DNA from: Levilactobacillus fuyuanensis
GTDB lineage: Bacteria > Bacillota > Bacilli > Lactobacillales > Lactobacillaceae
NCBI RefSeq assembly: GCF_003946395.1
Contig: NZ_RHNZ01000010.1
Coordinates: 34,397-98,396, forward strand
Length of the DNA: 64,000 nt
Direction of reading: 5' to 3'
The translations under genes and the position numbers were made by a program. Shown one piece after another: positions 1 through 8,211 of this stretch. The notes under the pieces are model-generated. The model saw only the letters and a program-made list of their open reading frames with translations. It was not told where the DNA came from and ran no database searches. The first letter of the stretch is position 1; the number at the start of each line of letters is the position of its first letter.

Positions 1-2
1 GG

Positions 3-506
3 CCATGGGCACAAATGGGGTCTAACCACGATGCCGAAAACCGCGACGTTTGGCGCGCCATGCAGGATATCTATGCCAGCGGTCAGGCTAAGTCGGTTGG
101 GGTCTCCAACTTCAACTCTCACGACCTGGAAAACCTGTTAACTTGGGATGGCTTAACCGTTAAGCCCGCTGTTGACCAGATTCAATACTACGTGGGTCAC
201 ACGCAGGCGTCCATCGTGAAGACGGCGGAAGCCAATGACATCACGGTTCAGGCGTACTCCCCACTAGCTACCGGTGGGTTAATCGACAGTCCCGAATTGG
301 AACGGGTCGCTGGTAATTACGGCGTGTCGATTCCACAGTTAGCCCTGCGCTACATCGTTCAAAAGGGCGTGGCGCCACTGCCTAAGGGCCGTTCCATGGT
401 TCACGTTCAGGCCAACACGGAGCTGGACTTTGAGATCAACGACAAGGATATGGCCTTTCTCGACCGGTTGTCGGATCCTAACGGCTGGCATCCAGTTGGT
501 GACTAG
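3..506 (+). CDS. Aldo/keto reductase, C-terminal part (gene starts outside the window)
   Basis: This is the C-terminal half of an NADPH-dependent aldo/keto reductase (diketogulonate reductase-like group), which would reduce aldehydes or ketones in the cytoplasm. The frame is open to the left edge, reading PWAQMGSNHDAE, so the first Met at position 15 is internal rather than a start. The family strings GQAKSVGVSNF, VDQIQYYVGH and QAYSPLATGG are visible, and so is the C-terminal NADP-binding segment around PLPKGRS. The catalytic Asp, Tyr and Lys lie outside the window. The stop codon overlaps the scar of a second gene, which suggests a deletion just after this gene. Family assignment is secure; the substrate is unknown. 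Confidence 0.9.
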   Translation, partial: PWAQMGSNHDAENRDVWRAMQDIYASGQAKSVGVSNFNSHDLENLLTWDGLTVKPAVDQIQYYVGHTQASIVKTAEANDITVQAYSPLATGGLIDSPELERVAGNYGVSIPQLALRYIVQKGVAPLPKGRSMVHVQANTELDFEINDKDMAFLDRLSDPNGWHPVGD

Positions 507-558
507 TGTTGGGTTGAATCAGTCTGGAACTGACGGTGACAAGCCTAGCTGGTATTAA
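505..558 (+). pseudogene. C-terminal scar of an NAD(P)-binding oxidoreductase
   Basis: In a different frame from the preceding reductase, the codons read SVGLNQSGTDGDKPSWY and then stop. The intact protein at 5264-5905 ends SVGLDKPGTDGDQPSWV at the same distance from its stop. About 17 codons of a homologue therefore remain and the other 190 or so are gone. The scar begins inside the stop codon of the reductase. This is what an internal deletion in an AKR/NAD(P)-binding gene pair would leave. It is too short to encode anything functional. Confidence 0.75.
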
Positions 559-580
559 AATCAAAATAAATTAACCGATA

Positions 581-619
581 AATGACGGTTCCTCAAGATA
601 CGAGGAACCGTCATTTTTT
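581..619 (+). terminator. Rho-independent terminator
   Basis: AATGACGGTTCCTC and GAGGAACCGTCATT form a 14-bp perfect stem with a short loop and then a T run. It terminates the truncated reductase transcript and sits 22 bases after the scar of the second gene. Confidence 0.9.
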
Positions 620-650
620 GGTTAAGAAAAGATAAAGTTCGGGAGAAATG

Positions 651-694
651 TGAGACTGAATTCGGCATTTTGACATTAGTAATAAGTATAGGGC
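651..694 (+). repeat. Dispersed 44-bp intergenic motif, copy A
   Basis: This stretch begins TGAGACTGAAT and contains TTTTGACATTAGTAATAAG. Two other places in the window (47911 and 62242) carry the same pattern: TGAGAC, an A/T-rich stretch, then ACATTAGTA and a G run. It lies between a terminator and the acetyltransferase pseudogene. TTGACA is present in this copy only, with no well-placed -10 box, so the motif as a whole is not an ordinary promoter. Its function is unknown. Confidence 0.6.
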
Positions 695-818
695 ATTTTC
701 GGAAAGAAGCCATCTATGCCTGACAACTATATTGCATCATTTGAAATAGGTATTTGATATGGCTAGGACTGATCACTATACTAGGCATCATCCAGAAATA
801 AGCAAAGGAGCCATTCAA

Positions 819-1400
819 ATGACAGAACCAATTATCTTTCAGCGGGCGCTACAGGGCTTACCACTCGACTTTTCCGGTGAAGATTTCCGGGAGATCGACG
901 AAACGGTGCAACGCACGCAGGAACTCTTGAAACAGTTTAACCAAAGGGACCAGACGCCGGCTCAGCGGCGCGCCACGCTCAGTCAGGTCGTGGGATACAG
1001 CGTGCCGGAATCTGCGGAGATCAATGCACCGGTACACAGCGACTTTGGGCCGCACATCTTTATCGGCGAGAACGTCTACGTGAATCAGGATGTCATGTTC
1101 GTGGACCTGGGCGGTATCTACTTGGGCGAGGGCGCACTGATTGGGCCGCGTGCCACGCTGGTCACGGTCAACCATCTCGAGGATCCGGCCCATCGCCGTG
1201 ACGTTTAGGCCAAAGCCATTCACATTGAACAGAATGCCTGGATCGGCGCCGGGGCAACGGTGCTTCCCGGGGTAACTGTTGGTGAGAACGCCATTGTGGG
1301 CGCCGGAGCCGTGGTGACCAAGGATGTTCCCGCGAACGTGGTGGTCGTGGGTACGCCGGCGAGAGTGTTGCGTCGGGTGAAGGGCGCGCCGACTGATTAG
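819..1400 (+). pseudogene. Sugar O-acetyltransferase (LacA/Maa type) broken by an in-frame stop
   Basis: The gene has a good ribosome site (AAAGGAG, 9 bases before ATG 819) and encodes a left-handed beta-helix acetyltransferase of the maltose/galactoside acetyltransferase family. The N-terminal cap is followed by hexapeptide repeats (HIFIGENVYVNQDV) and the catalytic His region VTVNHLED. A TAG at 1206-1208, after HRRDV, interrupts the frame. The same frame then continues without a break through [20 protein letters not shown] to the usual C-terminus and stops at 1398-1400. Homologues usually have Leu at this point, so one base change (TTG or TTA to TAG) explains it. The truncated product would lack half the active-site helix. 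An intact paralogue lies at 6865. Confidence 0.85.
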
Positions 1401-1449
1401 GATATAAAAAGGAGCCGACAAGTGCCAGCTCCTAAGGTCATAATCAGTC

Positions 1450-2331
1450 TTAATTTTCAGTCGGCGTCAGTTCTGCGCGAACCTGAGTCAACAACGCTTG
1501 TGCCGCCGTGGACAGGCGTTGGCCCTTTAGCCAGACCAGGCTCGATCCGGAAGATGTCCGGGGTGCCAGTGGGACAAAGGTCAGGTCGGACTGGTTGGTG
1601 TTGACGATGCCATCCAGTCCCAGTGCATTCCCCACGCCAGCAGATACCAGCAAAGATGCGTTATACAGCAGGTTGTAGGTGGCCGCGACGTTCAGGTCCT
1701 CTTGGGTGAGGCCGAAGACGGCGTGAATTCGCGCGCTGCCCCCCTGTTGGGGAAGAATCAGCCGCGTCTGCGCCACGTCGTCCAGACTCACGGTAGGTTG
1801 TTGGGCTAGGGGCGAACTGTTTTGGACGAGCAGCCCCCAGCGACTTTCGCCGGGGAGCCGCAAGAAGTCATAGTCGCTCTTATCCGTGGGTTCCATGACC
1901 ACGCCGAAGTCGAAAACACCGGAGGTCAATTGGCTGTGAATGTCGCTGGCATCGGTACTGACGAGGTGAATCTGAACGTGAGGATGCTGCTGATTGAGGT
2001 GGCCGATGGCCTGCGCAACCGTCAATACGCTACGGGCCTCCGCACTTCCCACGTAGACGGCACCGCTGATGTCCGTTTCCTGATGAATGTTCGTCAGGGT
2101 CTTATCGGTCAGGGAGAGAATCTGGCGGGCCTGGTTGGCAAAATATTCGCCATCCGGGGTCAGCTGAATGGTCCGATTGCCGCGCGTAAAGAGGGTCGTC
2201 CCCAGCTCTTCCTCGAGTTCCTTTAACTGGCGAGAGACGGTTGGCTGCGACACGTGCAAACGGGCCGAGGCCTTACTGATAGTCTTTTCTTGAACAATCA
2301 TCAAGAAGTAACGGAGAACGCGTAATTCCAT
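1450..2331 (-). CDS. LysR-family transcriptional regulator
   Basis: This is a 293-residue LysR-type regulator. Residues 1-60 form the winged helix-turn-helix (FLMIVQEKTISKASARLHVS, then QPTVSRQLKELEEELG), and the rest is the periplasmic-binding-protein-like effector domain (TDISGAVYVGSAEARSV onward). The start is ATG with AGGAG eight bases upstream. It converges on the broken acetyltransferase and diverges from the DUF2255-like gene. The target could be the decayed cassette beside it or the divergent gene; the sequence does not decide. The effector is unknown. Confidence 0.92.
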   Translation of the reverse strand: MELRVLRYFLMIVQEKTISKASARLHVSQPTVSRQLKELEEELGTTLFTRGNRTIQLTPDGEYFANQARQILSLTDKTLTNIHQETDISGAVYVGSAEARSVLTVAQAIGHLNQQHPHVQIHLVSTDASDIHSQLTSGVFDFGVVMEPTDKSDYDFLRLPGESRWGLLVQNSSPLAQQPTVSLDDVAQTRLILPQQGGSARIHAVFGLTQEDLNVAATYNLLYNASLLVSAGVGNALGLDGIVNTNQSDLTFVPLAPRTSSGSSLVWLKGQRLSTAAQALLTQVRAELTPTEN

Positions 2332-2447
2332 GGCACTCAGCTCCTATAACTAATTTGTATAGCATTCAATCTAATCTAAGCATTCGACATGCCGGAAGTC
2401 AAGCCATAGGATGGATGTATAAGGTGACAAGGAAAGGAGGTAGCGTG

Positions 2448-2828
2448 ATGATGGAACAATGGACGCCGCAACGGCTACAGAGTTTTGCGGTTGCGGATGA
2501 TCTGCAGGTGTCCCCGTTGTACGATGATGGTCGAACCTGTGGCACGCCGACCTGGATCTGGTCGGTCGTTGTGGGCGAGCACCTGTACGCGCGCGCCTGG
2601 AATGGGCAACGTTCCTCGTGGTACCAAGCGGCGGTTCGGCAGCAACGCGGGCGTATTCACCTAGCCGGTTGTAATTTTCAAGTCAGCTTCGCCGCAGTCT
2701 TGGCCAATAGCGCCGTAACTGAGCAGATTGACGCAGCCTATCGGCAGAAATATGCGGGCAGTGGATACCTGCTACCGATGCTCCAGGTGGGCCCGCAATC
2801 CGCGACGGTCGAGATTCGACCGATTTAA
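2448..2828 (+). CDS. DUF2255-like small protein
   Basis: A 126-residue cytoplasmic protein starting MMEQWTPQRLQSF. The frame is open further upstream, but AAAGGAGG sits just before ATG 2448, which fixes the start. The order of blocks, a short N-terminal helix, then TPTWIWSVVVGEHLYAR, RSSWYQAA and a C-terminal beta region, resembles the DUF2255 family, which has no known function. The sequence has no transmembrane segment or signal peptide. It is divergent from the LysR gene and may be regulated by it. The family assignment is from memory of the pattern and is moderately sure. Confidence 0.75.
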   Translation: MMEQWTPQRLQSFAVADDLQVSPLYDDGRTCGTPTWIWSVVVGEHLYARAWNGQRSSWYQAAVRQQRGRIHLAGCNFQVSFAAVLANSAVTEQIDAAYRQKYAGSGYLLPMLQVGPQSATVEIRPI

Positions 2829-2843
2829 GTGGCTGATGGTTAG

Positions 2844-3995
2844 CTAGACTTGCGTCGTCCAGCTCCAGATTCCCAACGTAAGTAGGGCAACGTCAGTCAG
2901 GGCCAATCCCACAAAGACGGGCATTAGCAGTGTGAGCAACATCAGAACGATCGTCCCACTGGTGGCCCAGAGCTTAGGGGATGACAGTGGGTGCACGTTG
3001 TAGAGTTGCGGCCGCGTCAGTGCCAACAGGGCCAGTAATACCAGTGCCGTGACGATGATGAGGCCCGTGTAGTAAATGGGTTTGCCGGTCTCGTAGGTCT
3101 GCGAGATGAAGAAGGATTGCAGGGTCAGACAGGCAATCAGAAAGCGATGAATCCCGCGGAACAGCGAGATGGGCCAATAATGGCTGGCGGTTACTTCCCG
3201 CTCGTCCATCAGCGTGTAATAGATCATCCAGGTCCCGATGATGCAGACCAGAGCAGCGGTGAAGTGGGTGTAATCGGCGAGCTCCGTGTGTTCCGCCGTC
3301 ATGTGTTCGATGATGCCGGCCAGCGATTCGCCCAAGACAATCATGGTAAAGAGGCCGTAGCGTTCCAGAATGGCGGAGTTGAGTTCAAAGGGAATCCCCC
3401 GGCGCTTAAACTCAACGTCGAAGTTGTGGTTCTCGGCCATGACGGTACTAATGAAAATCAACAGGCTGAGGACAATCAATCCCTGTTGCCACAGTAGGCT
3501 CGGTGCCCAGATGCTGCCGATGAAGATGATTTCCCCCACGATGTAGGCAATCAAGAAGGGCCGCGTAGTCGTCGCGTGCAGCGGATCGGCAACCATGGTC
3601 TTGAAGTAGAGGTACATGTAGATCAGTTGGTTGAACGAGTAAGCGAGGATGAAGCCGGTATAGTGACCGGCGAAGGCGTCGGTCGTATAGGTCGCCGTGA
3701 TGGCGACGGCAACGATCTGTAGGAGGGCAAAGCAGGTATTTCGCAGGTTCGCCTTGCCGTGCAGGTCGAAGTACAGCACCATGTTGGTCCAGGTGTTGAA
3801 GAAGAACAGGAAGAGCACCCAGAAGGTCACAAAGCCAAAAAGGGTAAAGTGTTCGGACAGGTTCTCCACGAAGCTATGGATGATGACGACATAGACTAAG
3901 TCGGAGAAGAGTTCCAGCCAGGAAATCTTCCGGTTTTCGATGGTATTCGTGATGGTTCGTGGTGCGCCCCACCAGGATTTGCGTGTATGATTCAC
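2844..3995 (-). CDS. ltrA: Low-temperature requirement protein A (LtrA) family membrane protein
   Basis: A polytopic membrane protein of about 383 residues with the LtrA hallmark near its N-terminus (WLELFSDLVYVVIIHSF) and the later strings RYGLFTMIVLGESLAGI and HRFLIACLTLQ. About ten to twelve hydrophobic segments are visible. LtrA was named from a Listeria mutant unable to grow in the cold; its molecular role is not established. GTG at 3995 is preferred as the start because GGGGGA lies seven bases before it; an upstream TTG at 4010 has no comparable site. It faces the DUF2255-like gene tail to tail. Confidence 0.88.
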   Translation of the reverse strand: MNHTRKSWWGAPRTITNTIENRKISWLELFSDLVYVVIIHSFVENLSEHFTLFGFVTFWVLFLFFFNTWTNMVLYFDLHGKANLRNTCFALLQIVAVAITATYTTDAFAGHYTGFILAYSFNQLIYMYLYFKTMVADPLHATTTRPFLIAYIVGEIIFIGSIWAPSLLWQQGLIVLSLLIFISTVMAENHNFDVEFKRRGIPFELNSAILERYGLFTMIVLGESLAGIIEHMTAEHTELADYTHFTAALVCIIGTWMIYYTLMDEREVTASHYWPISLFRGIHRFLIACLTLQSFFISQTYETGKPIYYTGLIIVTALVLLALLALTRPQLYNVHPLSSPKLWATSGTIVLMLLTLLMPVFVGLALTDVALLTLGIWSWTTQV

Positions 3996-4166
3996 AGTGA
4001 ATTCCCCCAAAGTTTTTAGGTATGTAGGGTAAGTATGATTTTAGAACGGCGATACGTCAAGCCTCCCCACTCGCCACGGGTTACTTAACCGCTGGCAATG
4101 GCGAAAACTGGGGATTCGGGTCGTAAGCATGTCACTTTTGAATAGCAAGACATAATGATTAGGTGT

Positions 4167-4195
4167 TTTACATTGTAACCGATTACTCGTATGAT
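4167..4195 (+). promoter_or_regulatory. Promoter of the six-gene redox operon
   Basis: TTTACA and TATGAT are separated by exactly 17 bases. The -35 box is embedded in the small palindrome TTACATTGTAA, a possible operator. The start codon of the first operon gene is about 70 bases downstream. Confidence 0.6.
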
Positions 4196-4266
4196 AAACA
4201 CAGGATTATCCCTATTAAGAGGGCATCAAGTCACTGTCAGTTTATCCAGCAAAAGGAGAAAAAATA

Positions 4267-5211
4267 ATGACAACTATACCAGCAAAAATTGCATTGGGAA
4301 CCTGGGCCTGGGGCGATACGCCCGAAGGCCAAGTCTTTGGGAATTATTTGACGGCCGACGATCTGAAGCCAGTCGTTACGGCGGCGATGGCTGCTGGATT
4401 CAACTTATGGGACACGGCTTACGCTTACGGTTCCGGTGAATCCGAATCGAAGTTGGGTGAGCTCCTGCAGGACTATCCGCGGGACAGCTACCAATTGTCC
4501 ACGAAGTTCACGCCCCAGATGGCCGCGGGCGACAGTGACCACGAAGTCGCTGACATGCTCGAAGGCAGTCTGAAACGGTTGCACACCGACACTATCGATA
4601 TCTACTGGATCCACAACCCCGCCGACGTTGAAAAGTGGACGCCACAACTGATTCCGCTGGTCCAAAGCGGCAAGATCAAACGCGTGGGGGTCTCCAACCA
4701 CAACCTCGCCCAGATCAAGCGGGCCAATGAAATCTTGGGTGAAGCCGGTATTCAAATTTCAGCCGTGCAAAATCACTTCAGTCTCCTGTACCGGTCCTCA
4801 GAAGAAGCCGGCATCATTGACTACTGCAAGCAACATGACATCACGTTCTTTGGCTACATGGTCCTGGAACAGGGCCTCTTGACCGGTCGGTACAACGTCG
4901 ACAATCCTTTGCCTGCCGGAAGTATGCGCGCGAGCGTCTATAACGAGGTCTTACCACAAGTGACGGCCCTAAACGATGGCTTGAAGGCGATTGGCGCTAA
5001 GCAAGACGCTTCCGCTGCCGAAGTTGCCACGGCCTATGCACTGGCTAAGGGTGTCACCCCAATCGTGGGGGTCACAAAGGCCAAGTACATGCCAAGCGAA
5101 ACGAAGGCGTTAGCCCTGAAACTCAGCGATAGCGATATCAACAGACTAGAAGAATTAGCAACGGCCGCAAACGTGAACACGAAGGGTTCCTGGGAAGCCC
5201 CAATGGCTTAG
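4267..5211 (+). CDS. Aldo/keto reductase
   Basis: A 314-residue NADPH-dependent reductase with a complete catalytic set: Asp49 and Tyr54 in WDTAYAYGSGE, Lys80 in LSTKF, and His116 in YWIHNPAD. The central strings KIKRVGVSNHNL and FFGYMVLEQGLLTGRY and the C-terminal cofactor segment TPIVGVTKAKY fit the YakC/IolS-like group. The start follows AAAAGGAG. It is the first gene of a same-strand run ending at the terminator at 9234, and its immediate partner is an NAD(P)-binding protein 52 bases downstream. That pairing also existed at the left edge of the window. The likely role is carbonyl reduction; the substrate is unknown. Confidence 0.93.
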   Translation: MTTIPAKIALGTWAWGDTPEGQVFGNYLTADDLKPVVTAAMAAGFNLWDTAYAYGSGESESKLGELLQDYPRDSYQLSTKFTPQMAAGDSDHEVADMLEGSLKRLHTDTIDIYWIHNPADVEKWTPQLIPLVQSGKIKRVGVSNHNLAQIKRANEILGEAGIQISAVQNHFSLLYRSSEEAGIIDYCKQHDITFFGYMVLEQGLLTGRYNVDNPLPAGSMRASVYNEVLPQVTALNDGLKAIGAKQDASAAEVATAYALAKGVTPIVGVTKAKYMPSETKALALKLSDSDINRLEELATAANVNTKGSWEAPMA

Positions 5212-5263
5212 GCCAGCCCGCGACTACATGATGAAGATGTAAATCGAATTGGAGGATAACTAG

Positions 5264-5905
5264 ATGACAAAAGTAATGATTGTCGGCGCACATGGCGCCA
5301 TGGCACAACTGGTAACGGAACGCTTACTCAACGAAACGACGGCGACTCTGACGCTATTCTTGCGCGATGCCTCGCGGTTGAATCAATACGCGACAAACGA
5401 CCGGGTAACCCTCGTCGACGGCGACATCAAGGACACGGTATTGGTGGCCAAGAGTATGGCTGATGCGGACGTAGTTTACTCCAACCTGGGTGGTACGGAC
5501 TTGGCCGACCAAATGCAGAGTGTCCTCGCCGCCATGGCACAGACCGGGAAGCACCGGTTAATCTACATCAGTTCATTGGGCGCCCATCATGAAGTTCCCG
5601 GCAAATTCGGCGAGTGGAACGAACAGGCGATTGGGGCCTTTCTGCCGGGGTTCCGCAAGACGGCCGAATTGGTGGTCGACTCCGGCGTGACTTACACCGA
5701 GATTCGCCCGGCTTGGCTGACGAACAAGGACGAAGTCGACTACGAAGAAACGCAGTTGGGTGAAGACTTCAAAGGGACCGAGGTCTCCCGAAAGAGTGTC
5801 GCGGACTTCGCCTTCAAGGTCATCACACAGCCGAATACTTACCAGAATGCCAGTGTGGGCTTGGACAAGCCCGGGACTGACGGCGACCAACCCAGCTGGG
5901 TCTAA
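5264..5905 (+). CDS. NAD(P)H-binding (NmrA/SDR-like) oxidoreductase
   Basis: A 213-residue single-domain Rossmann protein. The dinucleotide motif GAHGAMA is at residues 8-14 after the first beta strand, an acidic VDGDIKD follows, and RLIYISSLGAHHEVPGK lies in the middle. It matches the atypical SDR group annotated as NAD(P)H-binding or NmrA-like, whose members bind a nucleotide as redox sensors or reductases. GGAGG lies upstream of the ATG. The C-terminal GTDGDQPSWV is the sequence whose relic survives at 505-558. A second homologue is on the other strand at 9996. The function beyond nucleotide binding is not known. Confidence 0.88.
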   Translation: MTKVMIVGAHGAMAQLVTERLLNETTATLTLFLRDASRLNQYATNDRVTLVDGDIKDTVLVAKSMADADVVYSNLGGTDLADQMQSVLAAMAQTGKHRLIYISSLGAHHEVPGKFGEWNEQAIGAFLPGFRKTAELVVDSGVTYTEIRPAWLTNKDEVDYEETQLGEDFKGTEVSRKSVADFAFKVITQPNTYQNASVGLDKPGTDGDQPSWV

Positions 5906-5916
5906 GGGAGACGTCT

Positions 5917-6825
5917 ATGACAGTCATTGACGTTTTCGCCCACATTTTACCGCCTGAGTTTCTCGCGCAAATGAACGCGGTCCAGCCCAACATTCTGGAT
6001 AACTTTCCGTATATGAAGAACGATTTATTGACGGATGTGGCTAAGCACCGCGCGTCCTTACCCGCCGACCATCAACAGATTCTCTCGGCGGTCAACCTGA
6101 ATCCCGAGGACTTTGTCAACCCCGAGCAGGCCGCGGCACTCTGCCGGTCGGGCAACGACGAGTTAGCGGCAACGGTCCGGGCCAATCGGGATATCTTCCC
6201 AGCTGGGGTGGCGATGTTGCCGATGAATAACGTTCCGGCGGCACTCAAACTGATCGATGAGCAGGTCGCCGGTAGCGATGTCTTGGTCGGCGTGCAACTC
6301 TTCACGCAGGCGCTGGGTCAACCGATCACGGCGCCCGTTTATGAACCGATCTTTGCCAAATTAGCGGCGATCGGTGCCCCAATTTGGCTCCATCCCGTCT
6401 TCGATACGCACAAACCGGATAACAACCTGACGTTTAGCTGGGAATACGAGTTGACGCAGGCGATGTACGGAATTGTGGCGGCGAAGTACTTCCGGAAGTA
6501 TCCGGGACTCAAGGTCATCGTGCATCACGCGGGGGCCATGGTGCCGTACTTTAGCCAGCGCATCAAGTACATTCAAGGGCCGGCAGACTATGCCGATTTC
6601 CAGAAGTTCTACGTGGATACGGCGATTCTAGGCAATCCCAAGGCATTGGAGCTCGCTGTCGACTTCTTCGGCAGTGACCACGTGCTCTTCGGGACCGACT
6701 CGCCATTCGGAATTCCACCGGTCGGGCCGACAGCGGTCATTGAAGAAGCCGTCTCCGCGATGGCCATCACGGACCAGCAGCGACAAGGCATTCTCCACGA
6801 CAATTGGCAGACGCTGATGGCGTAG
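5917..6825 (+). CDS. Amidohydrolase family protein (ACMSD-like barrel) with an altered first metal site
   Basis: A 302-residue metal-dependent hydrolase or decarboxylase of the amidohydrolase_2 group. His159 (WLHPVFD), His203/204 (IVHHAGAM) and Asp261 (LFGTDSPFG) are the expected metal and catalytic positions. The N-terminal motif, usually HxH in IDVHxHxxP, reads VFAHILPP here, with Phe7 in place of the first His and only His9 retained. This may be a subfamily feature and not a defect, since the rest looks well preserved. The gene begins 11 bases after the preceding stop behind GGGAG, so it is clearly part of the operon. The substrate is unknown. Confidence 0.87.
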   Translation: MTVIDVFAHILPPEFLAQMNAVQPNILDNFPYMKNDLLTDVAKHRASLPADHQQILSAVNLNPEDFVNPEQAAALCRSGNDELAATVRANRDIFPAGVAMLPMNNVPAALKLIDEQVAGSDVLVGVQLFTQALGQPITAPVYEPIFAKLAAIGAPIWLHPVFDTHKPDNNLTFSWEYELTQAMYGIVAAKYFRKYPGLKVIVHHAGAMVPYFSQRIKYIQGPADYADFQKFYVDTAILGNPKALELAVDFFGSDHVLFGTDSPFGIPPVGPTAVIEEAVSAMAITDQQRQGILHDNWQTLMA

Positions 6826-6864
6826 ATTGGACGAAACGACAGGTCAAAAGGGGGCAACTTTATA

Positions 6865-7452
6865 ATGAAGACGGAACACGAAAAATTATTGGCGGGCCAG
6901 GATTACGATTACCGTGATCCTGAGCTCCAGCAGCTTATCACTCGCGGAAAGCAACTGCTCACGGTCATCAACGGGGGTCAGGGTGCCGCTCGGCAAGCGG
7001 CCATTCAGGATTTCTTTGGTCGCACGGGCCAGCGTTTGACCATCAACGGGTACTTCAGCGCGGTCTATGGCGTGCATATCCAGGTCGGCGATGATGTCTT
7101 TATCAACGGCAACTGTACGTTCCAGGATTCCAATCAAATCATCCTGGGTGACCGCGTGATCATTGCACCGGACGTGAAGCTGTACTGTGGCAGTCACGCG
7201 CTGGACGCCACGCACCGGTTCGGCGTGCGGCCGGATGGCAGTCGGTACCTAATTACCACCACCGCGCCCATTATGATCGGCAACGACGTATGGATCGGGG
7301 GTAACGTGACCATCATCGGCGGCGTGCACATCGGCAATAACGTTGTGGTTGGTGCAGGGGCCGTGGTTACGAAGGACGTCCCAGATAATATGGTCGTCGC
7401 CGGTGTTCCAGCACGGATCATTGAAACGTTACCGCCGTTGCCTCGGAATTAG
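6865..7452 (+). CDS. Sugar O-acetyltransferase (LacA/Maa/NodL type)
   Basis: A 195-residue hexapeptide-repeat acetyltransferase that transfers acetyl from acetyl-CoA to a sugar or similar hydroxyl. The cap domain ([20 protein letters not shown]) leads into the beta-helix, with catalytic His111 in YCGSHALD and the C-terminal repeats [20 protein letters not shown] and [10 protein letters not shown]. It is complete, unlike the paralogue at 819. It lies fourth in the six-gene run, 39 bases after the amidohydrolase. The acceptor cannot be predicted; the context suggests detoxification of a small hydroxylated compound. Confidence 0.92.
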   Translation: MKTEHEKLLAGQDYDYRDPELQQLITRGKQLLTVINGGQGAARQAAIQDFFGRTGQRLTINGYFSAVYGVHIQVGDDVFINGNCTFQDSNQIILGDRVIIAPDVKLYCGSHALDATHRFGVRPDGSRYLITTTAPIMIGNDVWIGGNVTIIGGVHIGNNVVVGAGAVVTKDVPDNMVVAGVPARIIETLPPLPRN

Positions 7453-7486
7453 ATAATTGTTTGGCACGTAAAGGAAAGTGAGACGA

Positions 7487-8161
7487 ATGGCAAATCAAGC
7501 AACGCCGTTATTTCGATTATTCAAGTTGACCATCACTGCCGAACAGCGGGCTAATTTTGTCGCAGCCGGGAAACACAATCTGGTGACGTCGATGCAAAAC
7601 GAGCCCGGAACGCTGGCTATGTACGCCCTACACGTGGCACCGGCTGGACTGGAGAATCGCGTCATCGAGGTCTATCGCGATGCCGCCAGCTACGACCAGC
7701 ACGCCAATTCGCCGCAATTCAAGGCGTTTCGGGCGGTGGCGAAGGATGCCGTGACCCAACAGGCTGTGGTGAATCTCACGCCAATCGTGCTCAGAGAACA
7801 GGCACGGCCCCTGATGGTGAGCGGTGAGCCGCGCTTCGTCCAGCTGACGGAAGTGACCCTCGAGCCGGGCCAGGCAACCGCGTATCAGGAACTGGTTACG
7901 GCGAGTGGTTCGGCAGCAACGACCACTCAGGCCGGACGGCTGGTCATCACCATTGGGCGAGTCGTCGATGATCCGCAAAAATGGGTGGTCTTTGAGGTCT
8001 ATCAGGATAAACTGGCCTATCAACGCTACCAGCAGACGGCGGCTAACAGGCACTATCAGCTCGCGAGTCAGTCGTTGATCCAGACGGCCCAGACAACGGT
8101 GCTGAGTCCGGACACCTTGGTCAATCAGGGTGGGTTAACGCTGGTCGATCGCCAGGGTTAG
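7487..8161 (+). CDS. Tandem antibiotic-biosynthesis-monooxygenase (ABM) domain protein
   Basis: About 224 residues with two ferredoxin-like ABM repeats, roughly residues 6-95 and 110-205. The first contains PGTLAMYALHV and RVIEVYRDAASYDQH, and the second contains WVVFEVYQDKLAYQRYQ. Such proteins are often annotated as putative quinol monooxygenases. ATG 7487 is chosen over GTG 7478 because GGAAAG sits eight bases before it. It is in line with the other operon genes (34-base gap). Two ABM copies in one chain replace the dimer that single-domain members form. The enzymatic activity is not shown by the sequence. Confidence 0.82.
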   Translation: MANQATPLFRLFKLTITAEQRANFVAAGKHNLVTSMQNEPGTLAMYALHVAPAGLENRVIEVYRDAASYDQHANSPQFKAFRAVAKDAVTQQAVVNLTPIVLREQARPLMVSGEPRFVQLTEVTLEPGQATAYQELVTASGSAATTTQAGRLVITIGRVVDDPQKWVVFEVYQDKLAYQRYQQTAANRHYQLASQSLIQTAQTTVLSPDTLVNQGGLTLVDRQG

Positions 8162-8211
8162 ACCTGGATGTGCCTCTTAGGATAAGTAGAGTTTTAGAAA
8201 GAAGTGGCAAC

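Noticed and set aside
858..1421. 187-codon open frame antisense to the acetyltransferase pseudogene
   Set aside because: No ribosome site or recognisable domain; it mirrors codon bias of the forward gene and is interrupted in logic by the convergent LysR transcript.
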